Below, piece after piece: positions 54,907 to 63,870 of a stretch of DNA of 64,000 nucleotides. A program made the translations under genes and the position numbers. Below the pieces are notes generated by a model. It was not told the DNA's origin. It did not search any database and saw only the letters and a program-made list of their open reading frames with translations. How positions within the stretch are numbered: position 1 is the stretch's first letter; each line of letters starts with the position of its first letter. Location of the stretch: NCBI RefSeq assembly GCF_020295405.1, contig NZ_JADEYP010000001.1, forward strand, positions 242,149-306,148, read 5' to 3'. This stretch comes from Sphingobacterium bovistauri. Lineage in GTDB: Bacteria; Bacteroidota; Bacteroidia; Sphingobacteriales; Sphingobacteriaceae.

Positions 54907-56295
54907 ATGAAACATTCACGTAAAGATTTTTTGTACTCTCTGAGTATGCTAGCAGCTGGTGCAGCAATTACGAGCCCCCTAACTGGATTTTCACAATCTA
55001 AGAAACTTAAGGTTGTATTGGTCGGAACTGGAATCCGAGGAATAACTTTCTGGGGCAAAAGACTAATTGATCAATACAATGATAAATTAGAATTTGTCGG
55101 TTTATGCGATACTAATTCAGGAAGATTAAAGTATGCGAAATCATTTATGGAGGTCAATTGCAATACGTATACAGATTTTAATAAAATGTTGCAGGATCAA
55201 AAACCAGACTTAATAATTGTTTGTACGAAAGATTCTGATCACGATGAATACATTGTTAAAGGTTTAGATTTTGGCTGTGATGTGCTTACTGAAAAACCAT
55301 TGACAACCGATGAAGTAAAATGTCAAAAAATAATCGATGCGGAAAAAAGATCAAATAAAAAATTAATCGTTGGCTTCAATTATAGATGGGGCCCTTATAT
55401 GACAAAAATAAAGGAGCTTATTCAGAATGGTGCTATTGGTGAAGTAACATCCGTTGATTTTAATTGGTATCTCAATGTACATCATGGCGCATCCTATTTC
55501 AGAAGATGGCATGGATTGATGAATGAAGGAGGCTCTTTATGGGTGCATAAAGCTACGCATCACTTTGATTTATTGAATTGGTGGCTTGATTCAGATCCTG
55601 AAGAAGTTTTTGCGTATGGCTCTTTAGATCATTATGGCAAAAACGGACCTTTCAGGGGTACAAACTGCAGAACTTGTGTGCATAAAAATTCATGTAAATA
55701 TTATTGGGATATTACAAAGTCAAATCAGTACATGAAATTGTATGTAGATAATGAAAAGCATGATGGTTACTTCAGAGATGGATGCGTCTATAGAAATGAA
55801 ATCGATATTTACGATAAAATGTCTGCTCAGATCAAATATGCAAATAATGCGGTAGTCAATTATTCATTGACTACATATTCACCTTATGAGGGCTGGAAAA
55901 TAGCTTTTAATGGTCATAAAGGACGTATTGAAGCTTGGTTGGATATTCCATTCTTAAAAAATGAACAGGTTAATCAGCAAGATTTACATGCAAAAGAAAT
56001 GAACCAAAATTTGGCCGATGACCAGACATCAGATCCAGTTATATTATATAAAAACGGGGAAGATTATAGTGTGATTAACGTCATCGCAGAACGTGGTGGG
56101 CATGGTGGTGGCGACAAACGAATGCACGATTATTTATTTAAATCACCAAATGCTTCAGACCCCTATCGTCATACCGCAGGATTGAAAGATGGTGTCATGT
56201 CTATTTTAGTCGGAATCGCAGCACGAAAAAGTATTGAACAAAAGAAACCAATTAAAATTGGTGATCTTACGACCATTAAACCAGCAAAAAGTTAA
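54907..56295 (+). CDS. Exported Gfo/Idh/MocA-family oxidoreductase with cysteine insert
   Basis: The 462-residue protein begins HSRKDFLYSLSMLAAGAA, a Tat-like signal with a single RK instead of RR. The NAD(P)-binding GTGIRG motif lies at residues 40-45, the VCTKDSDHDEYI and CDVLTEKPLTTDE segments follow, and KATHHFDLLNWWLDSDPEEV is in the catalytic half. A cysteine-rich insert (TNCRTCVHKNSCKYYW, later RDGCVYRN) and the GGHGGGDKRM motif distinguish this clade. Such proteins are often exported glycoside-modifying oxidoreductases; the substrate is unknown. Confidence 0.87.
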   Translation: MKHSRKDFLYSLSMLAAGAAITSPLTGFSQSKKLKVVLVGTGIRGITFWGKRLIDQYNDKLEFVGLCDTNSGRLKYAKSFMEVNCNTYTDFNKMLQDQKPDLIIVCTKDSDHDEYIVKGLDFGCDVLTEKPLTTDEVKCQKIIDAEKRSNKKLIVGFNYRWGPYMTKIKELIQNGAIGEVTSVDFNWYLNVHHGASYFRRWHGLMNEGGSLWVHKATHHFDLLNWWLDSDPEEVFAYGSLDHYGKNGPFRGTNCRTCVHKNSCKYYWDITKSNQYMKLYVDNEKHDGYFRDGCVYRNEIDIYDKMSAQIKYANNAVVNYSLTTYSPYEGWKIAFNGHKGRIEAWLDIPFLKNEQVNQQDLHAKEMNQNLADDQTSDPVILYKNGEDYSVINVIAERGGHGGGDKRMHDYLFKSPNASDPYRHTAGLKDGVMSILVGIAARKSIEQKKPIKIGDLTTIKPAKS

Positions 56296-56321
56296 ATCTA
56301 TTATTAAATTCAATAATTGGA

Positions 56322-56356
56322 AAATACCTCAAAACAATTTTGAGGTATTTTTTTTA
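56322..56356 (+). terminator. Terminator after the Gfo/Idh gene
   Basis: Arms AAATACCTCAAAA and TTTTGAGGTATTT with a 3-base loop and a T run. Confidence 0.9.
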
Positions 56357-56477
56357 TAATCAATTTACTACGGGTTTTACATTATTACCCCTATTTTATT
56401 AAAAAACGCTATTCTTTCCTCTCGTTTTTTCATTACTTGCAATTCAATAACCAATTGAAAATCATAAACTTATTCCT

Positions 56478-58040
56478 ATGAAAAAATCAAACTATTTATT
56501 TGGTTTATTTGTACTATTTGCATCCTGTTTGGTATCAGCATGCAATGCTAACAATGGTAAAACTGAACCTGTGGTTAAAACTACACATGGAATCGTAAAA
56601 GGAACTTATCAAGACACGGTTTTTGCATTTAAGGGAATTCCATATGCTAAAGCAGAACGGTTTCAATCCCCTGAATCACCTGATGCATGGACAGACACAT
56701 TAGAATGTAATCACTTCGGACCTGTAGCCAAACAAATTGTAGCATGGATTCCAGACTCTACCATGGACGAAAAAAATCTGTTCAGTGTCAATGTGTGGAC
56801 TCAGGGTATCAATGACAAGAAAAAAAGGCCAGTAATGGTTTGGTTGCACGGTGGTGGGTTTTTTGTAGGAAGTAGCAATGACCCAATGACCTATGGTGAA
56901 GCCATGGCAAAAAAAGGTGATATTGTATTTGTTTCCGTTAATCATCGGCTTAACATATTAGGATTTTTAGACTTGTCTGCTGCTGATAATAAATATGCGC
57001 ATTCTGCAAATGCGGGAATGCTCGATATTGTAAAAGCATTAGAATGGGTGAAAAACAATATTACCGAATTTGGAGGAAATCCTGAAGATGTAACGATTGT
57101 GGGCGAATCTGGTGGAGGTGGCAAAGTCGGTACATTGATGTGTATGCCTGCCGCAAAAGGTTTATTTCATAAAGCAATAATCCAAAGTGGGACCATCGTG
57201 AATACGATGAATAAAGAAAAATCGCAAGCAATAGGGAAAGCTGTATTAGAAAAACTAAAAATTGGAAACAGTGAGCTTAACAAACTGGACACTGTGGATT
57301 ATTTCCGACTTGTGAAAGCAGGGAATGAGGCAATACAACAATTAAATGGCGGACCTCGTATACCTGGCTCTTCCATGATGTTTGGCTTTGCTCCTTCGGC
57401 TGATGGAGATGTATTATTACAACAACCTTTTAGCCCTGGCTTTGCGGACATCTCAAAAAATATACCTATCATGATTGGATCTACTTTGAATGAAATGATG
57501 CCTGTAGCATATGCTGAAAAGAACTTAACTTTAGAAGAAGCAAAAAAACGCTTAGAAAAGACCTATGGAGAGAAAACAGACCAATATATAGAATTATACA
57601 AAGCTGCCTATCCAGATTTTACACCACAAGATTTACTTTCTGTAGATGTAGTATTTAGACCATACACCATACGTACTGCAGACGCACGCTCCAAAGAAAC
57701 TACAGCACCGGTATATGCGTATTTTTTAGCTTGGAAAAGCAGTGTGGAAGATAATTCTAAAGGCTCTTTCCATGGTCTAGATATACCTCTAGCTTTCTAT
57801 AATGTAAATTTAAGACCTGACTGGACTGGAAATACCGCAGAAGCATGGGCAATTTCTGAAAAAATGAGTACCGCTTGGATCAATTTCACTAAAACAGGAA
57901 ATCCAAATGCAGAAGGGATCTTACCAAATTGGGAACCATATACTGCAGAGAAAGGTACGACGATGTATTTTGATAACGAAAGCAGAATCGTTTACAATCA
58001 CGACAAAGTGCTAATGAATTTTATGCGACCAACAAAATAA
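56478..58040 (+). CDS. Type-B carboxylesterase, lipoprotein
   Basis: The 520-residue protein has a lipoprotein signal ending SCLVSAC (Cys22 by count of the second Cys) and the alpha/beta-hydrolase features of type-B carboxylesterases: the FKGIPYAKAERFQSP start, oxyanion motif VWLHGGGFFVG, nucleophile Ser211 in VGESGGGGKVG (family GESAGG is GESGGG here), the acid in STLNEMMP and His432 in SFHGLDIPLAF. The WINFTKTGNPN end is typical. Substrate could be a carboxylester of a plant or microbial polymer; no specificity can be read. Confidence 0.9.
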   Translation: MKKSNYLFGLFVLFASCLVSACNANNGKTEPVVKTTHGIVKGTYQDTVFAFKGIPYAKAERFQSPESPDAWTDTLECNHFGPVAKQIVAWIPDSTMDEKNLFSVNVWTQGINDKKKRPVMVWLHGGGFFVGSSNDPMTYGEAMAKKGDIVFVSVNHRLNILGFLDLSAADNKYAHSANAGMLDIVKALEWVKNNITEFGGNPEDVTIVGESGGGGKVGTLMCMPAAKGLFHKAIIQSGTIVNTMNKEKSQAIGKAVLEKLKIGNSELNKLDTVDYFRLVKAGNEAIQQLNGGPRIPGSSMMFGFAPSADGDVLLQQPFSPGFADISKNIPIMIGSTLNEMMPVAYAEKNLTLEEAKKRLEKTYGEKTDQYIELYKAAYPDFTPQDLLSVDVVFRPYTIRTADARSKETTAPVYAYFLAWKSSVEDNSKGSFHGLDIPLAFYNVNLRPDWTGNTAEAWAISEKMSTAWINFTKTGNPNAEGILPNWEPYTAEKGTTMYFDNESRIVYNHDKVLMNFMRPTK

Positions 58041-58088
58041 CTACTTTTCAATAATTAGTTGTGAGAATTATACTTTCACAACTAATTA

Positions 58089-59414
58089 TTACAATTCGGA
58101 TGATAATGGATCTTCCAGCTTAAAATCAAAATTTAGAATTCTATTCTCACGCAAAACCTGTATTTTAATTCTTTTATCTTGACCTGCTTGTAATCTACTT
58201 TTGATTTGTTGCAATTTCATTTTTCCAACATTACTTCCATTTATCTTCAATAATTTATCCCCTATTTTAACGCCTATCCTTTCTGCAGGAGAGTGCCGTC
58301 GCACCTGATCAATCACATAATTAGAATGTAACTCTATGATATAATTTACTTCAGTACTGAAATTAATAGTTTTAGCCCCATTAATTTCATTTTTAGTAAA
58401 ATCAGTCTTTCGATGTTTAACAAATTCGAACCCTCCATGAACAATTTCCAGACCACTCATATCCAAAGTAAACGGCTTATTAAAGTTTTTATTTGGTTTA
58501 AGGTACAGCCTGTCATTTGTATAATCAAAAACAAGATAAAATCGACTCAAAACCTGATTACCTATTGATCCTACTCTATTCTTTGCTATTCTATTTCGAT
58601 CATAACTATTCGTGTCAGGATAAGATACTATTGGACTCTTAATTGTATAATCCCCTAAAACAACAGATTGGATTCTATTTTTTAACCCAAATACTTCACC
58701 ACTAAAACCATACCCCAAATAATCTCTAATATAAGGTGTGTAGACATTAAACTCATCAATTTCATCTTGAAACAACATCATTGGATCAGAATTACCCAGA
58801 TCCAAAAGCACTTTTTGATTATTATATACACTATCCTTTGTTCGAAAATGAACAGATTTATATGCTCTGTCATTCTCTATCTCGATAGGATACTCTTTGA
58901 ATTTTGAAAGTCTAATCCCCAAATCCCCTACACGCCTTGCTATAATTATTTTATTTTTAACGTAGTCAATAGCGATAACATTATTCCTAAAAAAGGAACT
59001 GCCTAATATCCCATGTATATGAACACCTACATTCTTGGACAAATTGAATGAAGTGTCTGTTATGACATACAAATGATGGCTAGTATCTACAACATTACTT
59101 ATTTGTAGTTTATTATTCTTAGAAATTAACCCGTTAATAGGCTTTCCAATACCAAAACCTTGAAACACAAATGATGAAGTGTTCCTTAATCGCAGTGAAT
59201 CAATTTCACCAAATAACAGCGTCTCTTTAACCCCATTATCAAGTATGAACGATAATGGCTCATCATTTAGAATTACTTCAATAATTATTAGATTATTTAC
59301 AAATTCAAATGGAATTGCTTTGTTCCTTTTCTCATCAGAAATTTGCCAAAATTGACCGTAACTATGTTGCTCGCATAGGGATATTATAAATATCAAAATA
59401 AATAAAGCACGCAT
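58089..59414 (-). CDS. Retropepsin-like aspartyl protease family protein with C-terminal PDZ domain
   Basis: The 441-residue protein starts with a signal peptide (MRALFILIFIISLCEQHSYGQ). Two pepsin-like half-domains carry the motifs FILDNGVKETLLF (Asp59) and VLLDLGNSDPMMLF (Asp about 202). In this family the usual motif is D-T/S-G; here both read D-x-G with Asn and Leu, so activity is uncertain. A PDZ domain (residues about 370-435: RRHSPAERIGVKIGDKLLKINGSNVGKM) ends it. The protein is periplasmic. It converges on the carboxylesterase gene through an imperfect hairpin (58051-58089). Confidence 0.85.
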   Translation of the reverse strand: MRALFILIFIISLCEQHSYGQFWQISDEKRNKAIPFEFVNNLIIIEVILNDEPLSFILDNGVKETLLFGEIDSLRLRNTSSFVFQGFGIGKPINGLISKNNKLQISNVVDTSHHLYVITDTSFNLSKNVGVHIHGILGSSFFRNNVIAIDYVKNKIIIARRVGDLGIRLSKFKEYPIEIENDRAYKSVHFRTKDSVYNNQKVLLDLGNSDPMMLFQDEIDEFNVYTPYIRDYLGYGFSGEVFGLKNRIQSVVLGDYTIKSPIVSYPDTNSYDRNRIAKNRVGSIGNQVLSRFYLVFDYTNDRLYLKPNKNFNKPFTLDMSGLEIVHGGFEFVKHRKTDFTKNEINGAKTINFSTEVNYIIELHSNYVIDQVRRHSPAERIGVKIGDKLLKINGSNVGKMKLQQIKSRLQAGQDKRIKIQVLRENRILNFDFKLEDPLSSEL

Positions 59415-59502
59415 AAAATTTTATATCAATTGACATTAATCAGATAATTGCATCACTTGTCAAAATATACTTTCTCAATTCTGAATAAATAGAAGGATAT
59501 TA

Positions 59503-60033
59503 TTACCATTCTGAATCTACATCTTTTGGAACTGTAAAAATTCTAATAAAATTTATATCAAGTAACTCTGACTCTTCTACAAACTTGGAATTTATTTTAT
59601 TATCATCCACAAAAAGTAAATCTAATTTTATTTTGTTATTATAAATACGATCTGACTTCACTTCAATATTGCGCAATAAAGTCATATTTTGAAAAGTCAC
59701 CTTATATTTCCCTTCCTTCATCTCCACAAGTACGCCTCCTGTCAAATACGAATGTTTAAAATCTGAGTTTAATTTTATCCAAGAGACATTCATGCCCTTG
59801 TAAGTTGTAGGAATATCTACAAACCTTCCAAAGAAAGAATTATTGGTTATAATTATATCTTTAAAATAACCTAAAGAAATTAAATAACTAAACACACGCT
59901 CTTGGGAAATATTGGTTCCAAATACTTTTTCCCATCTTAGGTGGCCATATTCATTTATTTTAAAAGAATGCGATTGAGCAAATGATGACAAGGATAATGT
60001 AAGGCATAATGAGATTAAAAACAGCTTCTTCAT
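59503..60033 (-). CDS. Hypothetical secreted protein
   Basis: The 176-residue product has a signal peptide (MKKLFLISLCLTLSLSSFAQ). The mature part is predicted mixed (EYGHLRWEKVFGTNISQERVFSYL, SYLTGGVLVEMKEGKYKVTFQNMTLLRNIEVKSDR). The layout resembles DUF4468-type domains of Bacteroidota (residue pattern L-W-x-K-V-F), but I cannot confirm this. It lies downstream of the candidate small RNA copy 2 on the same strand, with 150 bases between. Confidence 0.6.
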   Translation of the reverse strand: MKKLFLISLCLTLSLSSFAQSHSFKINEYGHLRWEKVFGTNISQERVFSYLISLGYFKDIIITNNSFFGRFVDIPTTYKGMNVSWIKLNSDFKHSYLTGGVLVEMKEGKYKVTFQNMTLLRNIEVKSDRIYNNKIKLDLLFVDDNKINSKFVEESELLDINFIRIFTVPKDVDSEW

Positions 60034-60177
60034 AATTTAATTTTTTAGTTTTCTTAGATAGAATTAGAAATACAGTTAACACGAGAAAAGCAATCCTTTT
60101 CAGGTATCAACAATTAGTAAGAAAAATAACGAAAAAAAAGATTTGTTACAAATACAACTGATTAAATAATATTCTAG

Positions 60178-60284
60178 TAAAAAAGAAAGAGCCTACAACA
60201 GGGCTGTTGTAGACTCTCCTATTAACCAATTATAAACTTAAATTATGAGACTACAAAAGTACAAATTTTAGTTTACTATGCAAA
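60178..60284 (-). ncRNA. Candidate small RNA or leader, copy 2, with promoter and terminator
   Basis: Read on the minus strand: TTTG (60284-60281), a 19-base spacer, TACTTTTG (60261-60254; a full promoter match), five bases, the 25-nt conserved block (60248-60224) shared with copy 1, and the terminator hairpin AGAGTCTACAACA / TGTTGTAGGCTCT (60217-60188) followed by a T tract. The predicted transcript is about 70 nt. The promoter is much better here than in copy 1. Confidence 0.6.
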
Positions 60285-60315
60285 TTATTTATGCGTTTTT
60301 TTGCATTTTCTTTCA

Positions 60316-61518
60316 CTATCTATCTACTTCCCCCAAGACTATATCAATAGATCCTAAAATCGCAATTAAGTCTGCAATCAAAACTCCCTTTCCAAGCTCA
60401 GGTAAAACTGACAAATTATTAAAACTTGGACCACGCGCCTTAACACGTCTTGGAACGTCTGTTTTATCTTGCGTTTCGAAGTAAAAGCCTAATTCCCCTT
60501 TTGGATTTTCAGCACGTACATAATAAGATTGCGCTTTCAAATTAACCTTTTTAGGCACTAGAGCTCTAGGATCAAAATCTGGCAAACGTGCAAAATCCGA
60601 CATCAATCTGTCTAAACATTGATCTATGATTTTCAAAGACTCCCTCACCTCATCCACACGAACCTTATACCTATCCCAACAATCTCCTAACGTCCCCATC
60701 AATCCTTTACCTACTGGAATTTCAAAATCCAACTCAGGATATACAGAATACCCATCTATACGTCTTAAATCCCATTTAATACCACTAGCGCGTAACATAG
60801 GCCCCGAACAACCGTAATTGATAGCTACATCAGCTGGTAATACACCAATATTTGCTGTACGCTGAATAAAAATCTCATTATTTGTAAGAATTTCATCCAA
60901 CTCATCCAATTTTGGTCTAAAATATTTCACAAAATCCTTGCATCTATCTTCAAAATTGACTGGCAAATCATAAAACAAACCACCTACCCAAATATAGTTG
61001 TATAGCATACGAGATCCTGATGCCCATTCCAGCATATTCATAATATGTTCGCGATCTCGAAAACACCACAAAAAAGGTGTAAATGCACCAATATCGATAC
61101 CATAAGTACCAATCGCAATTAGATGAGAGGCGATACGATTCAATTCACAAACCAATACACGTATGTATTCAACACGCTTAGGTAATTTATCCTCGATTCC
61201 CAGCATCCTTTCCACTCCCATTACGAAGCTATGACTATTGTTCATCGAAGACAAATAATCCAGTCGATCTGTAAACGGAATAGATTTTCCATAATTCATG
61301 GATTCTGCATGTTTGTCAAAACAACGATGCAAATAACCTAAATGTGGAATTACCTCTTTGACAATTTCACCATCCGTAATCAGCTCCAAACGTAATACCC
61401 CGTGTGTCGATGGATGTTGCGGCCCCATATTAATAACCATTTCTGTAGATCCTACACTGGCTATTCTATCGATATATTGTTGATACCCTTGATTATATTT
61501 CTCCAACATATTACTCAC
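60316..61518 (-). CDS. nuoD: NADH-quinone oxidoreductase subunit D (complex I)
   Basis: The 400-residue subunit has the 49-kDa signature: [16 protein letters not shown] near residue 30, [45 protein letters not shown], and the C-terminal [39 protein letters not shown] (with RARGPSF start). It forms the quinone-binding interface with NuoB and NuoC. Its start overlaps the end of nuoC by eight bases. No other nuo genes are within the window, in spite of the operon usually being complete. Confidence 0.95.
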   Translation of the reverse strand: MSNMLEKYNQGYQQYIDRIASVGSTEMVINMGPQHPSTHGVLRLELITDGEIVKEVIPHLGYLHRCFDKHAESMNYGKSIPFTDRLDYLSSMNNSHSFVMGVERMLGIEDKLPKRVEYIRVLVCELNRIASHLIAIGTYGIDIGAFTPFLWCFRDREHIMNMLEWASGSRMLYNYIWVGGLFYDLPVNFEDRCKDFVKYFRPKLDELDEILTNNEIFIQRTANIGVLPADVAINYGCSGPMLRASGIKWDLRRIDGYSVYPELDFEIPVGKGLMGTLGDCWDRYKVRVDEVRESLKIIDQCLDRLMSDFARLPDFDPRALVPKKVNLKAQSYYVRAENPKGELGFYFETQDKTDVPRRVKARGPSFNNLSVLPELGKGVLIADLIAILGSIDIVLGEVDR

Positions 61519-62008
61519 CTTTTATAGGAATTCCGTGATACGAATCAGCATCTTCATAATCTTTGCGCAATGGGAATCCCTCCCAATCGTCCGGAAGTAG
61601 GATGCGTCGCAAATCTGAATGCCCTGTAAAATATATCCCCATCAAATCAAATGCTTCCCGTTCATGCCAATCTGCGGTACGCCAAATACGAGAGATAGAT
61701 GGAACTTCGGGTAGATTATCTTTATCTCTATTCTCGACTGATAATTCAACACGCAGGGACAATTGCGTCTGATATACCAGTGATGCTAAATTATAGACTA
61801 AAGCAAATCTATTGTCTGGATGATAATCTACTGCGGTAATATTGGCTAGAAAATCAAAATAATAAAGCTCATTATCTCGTAAATAATGGCACAGTTCGAG
61901 CAATACAGACAAGTCAATAGTAAGCGTATCCTGCTTTGACCCATCATACACTTTAATATTTGACTCGCCAAAGCGTGACTGTAAGTCTTTAATTAAATTT
62001 TCTATCAT
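61511..62008 (-). CDS. nuoC: NADH-quinone oxidoreductase subunit C (complex I)
   Basis: The 165-residue subunit has [29 protein letters not shown], then the family signature [45 protein letters not shown]. It overlaps pdxH by ATGA (four bases) and nuoD by eight bases, giving a tightly coupled pdxH-nuoC-nuoD unit. Confidence 0.95.
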   Translation of the reverse strand: MIENLIKDLQSRFGESNIKVYDGSKQDTLTIDLSVLLELCHYLRDNELYYFDFLANITAVDYHPDNRFALVYNLASLVYQTQLSLRVELSVENRDKDNLPEVPSISRIWRTADWHEREAFDLMGIYFTGHSDLRRILLPDDWEGFPLRKDYEDADSYHGIPIKGE

Positions 62009-62658
62009 GGAGCTAATCTATTTTTAATCCACACATCATTTTCTTTGCAATACACAATACGATCGTGCAGACGGGAACTTCTTCCTTGCCAAAATTCAAT
62101 ACGCACTGGCTGTATAGAATAACCTCCCCAAAACGGAGGTTTAGGAATAGTGCTTAATCCTTCAAATTCAACTTCCTTTGCAGCTACCCTCTCTTCTAGC
62201 ACCGATCGATCTGCTATTATCTGAGATTGTGGAGAAGACCATGCTCCTATCTGACTTCCTTTGGGACGCGAAGAAAAATAATCATTCGAATCTTCCTCAG
62301 CTAAAACACTGACTGTTCCCTCAACACGCACCTGCCGTTGCAACTCTCCCCAAAAGAAAAGTAAGCTTACTTTTTCATTTCGCGCTATATCTTGCCCTTT
62401 TTGGCTCGAATAATTGGTGAAAAAACTAAAACCTCCTGCTTTCAAATCTTTCAATAGTACGACACGTGAAGACGGAAAACCTCCCGAATTAATTGTAGAC
62501 AGAACCATTGCATTAGGCTCTAATACATCAGAAGCCAATGCCTGTTCAAACCACAATTGAAATTGTTCTAATGGATTTTCAAGGGTATCACTTTCTAACA
62601 AAGAGCCCTTTGAATAATCTTCTCGAATCGCCGCTATATCTTTATGCTCTATCGACAT
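62005..62658 (-). CDS. pdxH: Pyridoxamine 5'-phosphate oxidase
   Basis: The 217-residue FMN enzyme oxidises pyridoxamine/pyridoxine 5'-phosphate to pyridoxal 5'-phosphate. FQLWFEQALASDVLEPNAMVLSTINSGGFPSSRVVLLKDLKAGGFSFFTNYSSQKGQDIARNEKVSLLFFW and the C-terminal [40 protein letters not shown] are the PdxH signature blocks. It is the first gene of a unit with nuoC and nuoD, a rather unusual partner set. Confidence 0.96.
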   Translation of the reverse strand: MSIEHKDIAAIREDYSKGSLLESDTLENPLEQFQLWFEQALASDVLEPNAMVLSTINSGGFPSSRVVLLKDLKAGGFSFFTNYSSQKGQDIARNEKVSLLFFWGELQRQVRVEGTVSVLAEEDSNDYFSSRPKGSQIGAWSSPQSQIIADRSVLEERVAAKEVEFEGLSTIPKPPFWGGYSIQPVRIEFWQGRSSRLHDRIVYCKENDVWIKNRLAP

Positions 62659-62798
62659 GAATTCTGAATTAACTTTATCACAAACTTACTAAAAGCGTTA
62701 TAAATATCTACCTACAAAGTCGATTAAAAAAATGTATTTTTCTAATCAAGTAATCATTTTTTTTGTAGTTTTAATTATACTTAAAAGAGAAACAATCT

Positions 62799-63359
62799 AT
62801 GTTCAATGCAGATACACCACAACAAGGGAGTTTGTTACTGTCCGAACCCTTTATGTTGGACCCAAATTTCGAGCGTTCTGTGGTTTTACTTTGTGAGCAA
62901 AATGAAGATGGGACAATCGGAATAATCTTAAATCACCGTTCTAACTTATTGCTATCTGATGTAATGGATAGTATAATTACGCCTTTCCCATTATATTTGG
63001 GAGGTCCTGTTCAGGATAATGCCTTATTCTTCATCCACCGTGCATTTGACAAAATAGAAGATGGTACACATATTTATGATGATATCTATTGGGGTGGTGA
63101 TTTCGATTTAGCCGTTGAATTAATTAATAAAGGGACACTTTCAAGTGATGAAATCAAATTTTTCTTGGGGTATTCTGGTTGGGCAGACGGTCAACTTACT
63201 GATGAAATAAATTTAAATTCTTGGGCTGTACACAATAGATTCAGTACAGAGCTAACTTTCATTACCGATGGTGAAGACCTGTGGAAACAGGCCTTAATAA
63301 GCTTAGGTCCTAAATATGCGCATGTAGCAAATTTTCCCAAAAGCCCTAATCTTAATTAA
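62799..63359 (+). CDS. YqgE/AlgH-family protein
   Basis: The 186-residue protein opens with QQGSLLLSEPFMLDPNFERSVVLLCEQNEDGTIGIILNHRSN, the YqgE/AlgH signature, and has LYLGGPVQDNALFFIHRAFD and FFLGYSGWADGQLTDEINLNSWAV later. AlgH was named from Pseudomonas alginate regulation, but the biochemical role of the family is unknown. It is monocistronic and diverges from pdxH. Confidence 0.93.
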   Translation: MFNADTPQQGSLLLSEPFMLDPNFERSVVLLCEQNEDGTIGIILNHRSNLLLSDVMDSIITPFPLYLGGPVQDNALFFIHRAFDKIEDGTHIYDDIYWGGDFDLAVELINKGTLSSDEIKFFLGYSGWADGQLTDEINLNSWAVHNRFSTELTFITDGEDLWKQALISLGPKYAHVANFPKSPNLN

Positions 63360-63521
63360 CAATTGTGTCTATCAAAAGTTCAATTAAAACATTAAAAAAA
63401 TGAGATAATAAATACCAACGAGTACTTTACTATGTAACTAGATTGACAACCAATACAACATAAGTCCTTGGGTCGAATTGGACACTAACAAAATAGTACA
63501 ATAAAGGCTTTAGATAAAACA

Positions 63522-63551
63522 AAAAAGCTTCAAGTTTCCTTGAAGCTTTTT
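63522..63551 (-). terminator. tRNA-His terminator
   Basis: Arms AAAAAGCTTCAAG (63522-63534) and CTTGAAGCTTTTT (63539-63551) with a 4-base loop, directly after the tRNA. Confidence 0.9.
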
Positions 63552-63552
63552 G

Positions 63553-63627
63553 GGTAAGTAATCGGGCTCGAACCGACGACCCTCGGTACCACAAACCGAT
63601 GCTCTAACCAACTGAGCTATACCTACC
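63553..63627 (-). tRNA. tRNA-His (GTG)
   Basis: The cloverleaf folds on the minus strand: acceptor GTAGGTA/TACTTAC, D arm starting GCTCAGTTGG, anticodon stem TCGGT/ACCGA with loop TTGTGGT (anticodon GTG), variable loop, and T arm GTCGG-TTCGAGC-CCGAT. An encoded G at position -1 opposite discriminator C73 is the tRNA-His identity pair. CCA is not encoded. The promoter is TTTG-N18-TATCTTTG (63665-63636). Confidence 0.96.
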
Positions 63628-63635
63628 GTGTGGTG

Positions 63636-63665
63636 CAAAGATAGTAAATACGATAAAATTTCAAA
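63636..63665 (-). promoter_or_regulatory. tRNA-His promoter
   Basis: On the minus strand, TTTG, an 18-base spacer and TATCTTTG (63643-63636) match the Bacteroidota -33/-7 consensus; the tRNA starts nine bases later. Confidence 0.75.
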
Positions 63666-63870
63666 AACATAGATTTGCTTTATAACACAATACAATGTAT
63701 ATCAATCAAATAAATTTTAAATAAACTATTTTAACAAATCACTATTGAATTGAAGGATAAAGGAAGTTTTATTCTATATGCTATCTGGACACATCCTGCA
63801 AGTAAAAAGTAACTCTATGCAATCATTACACTCAATTAGCAACTAATTCGATGAATAGACCCATAAACAA

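Noticed and set aside
63510..63695. A 61-codon open frame over the tRNA gene
   Set aside because: It covers tRNA-His, its promoter and its terminator; the frame is incidental.
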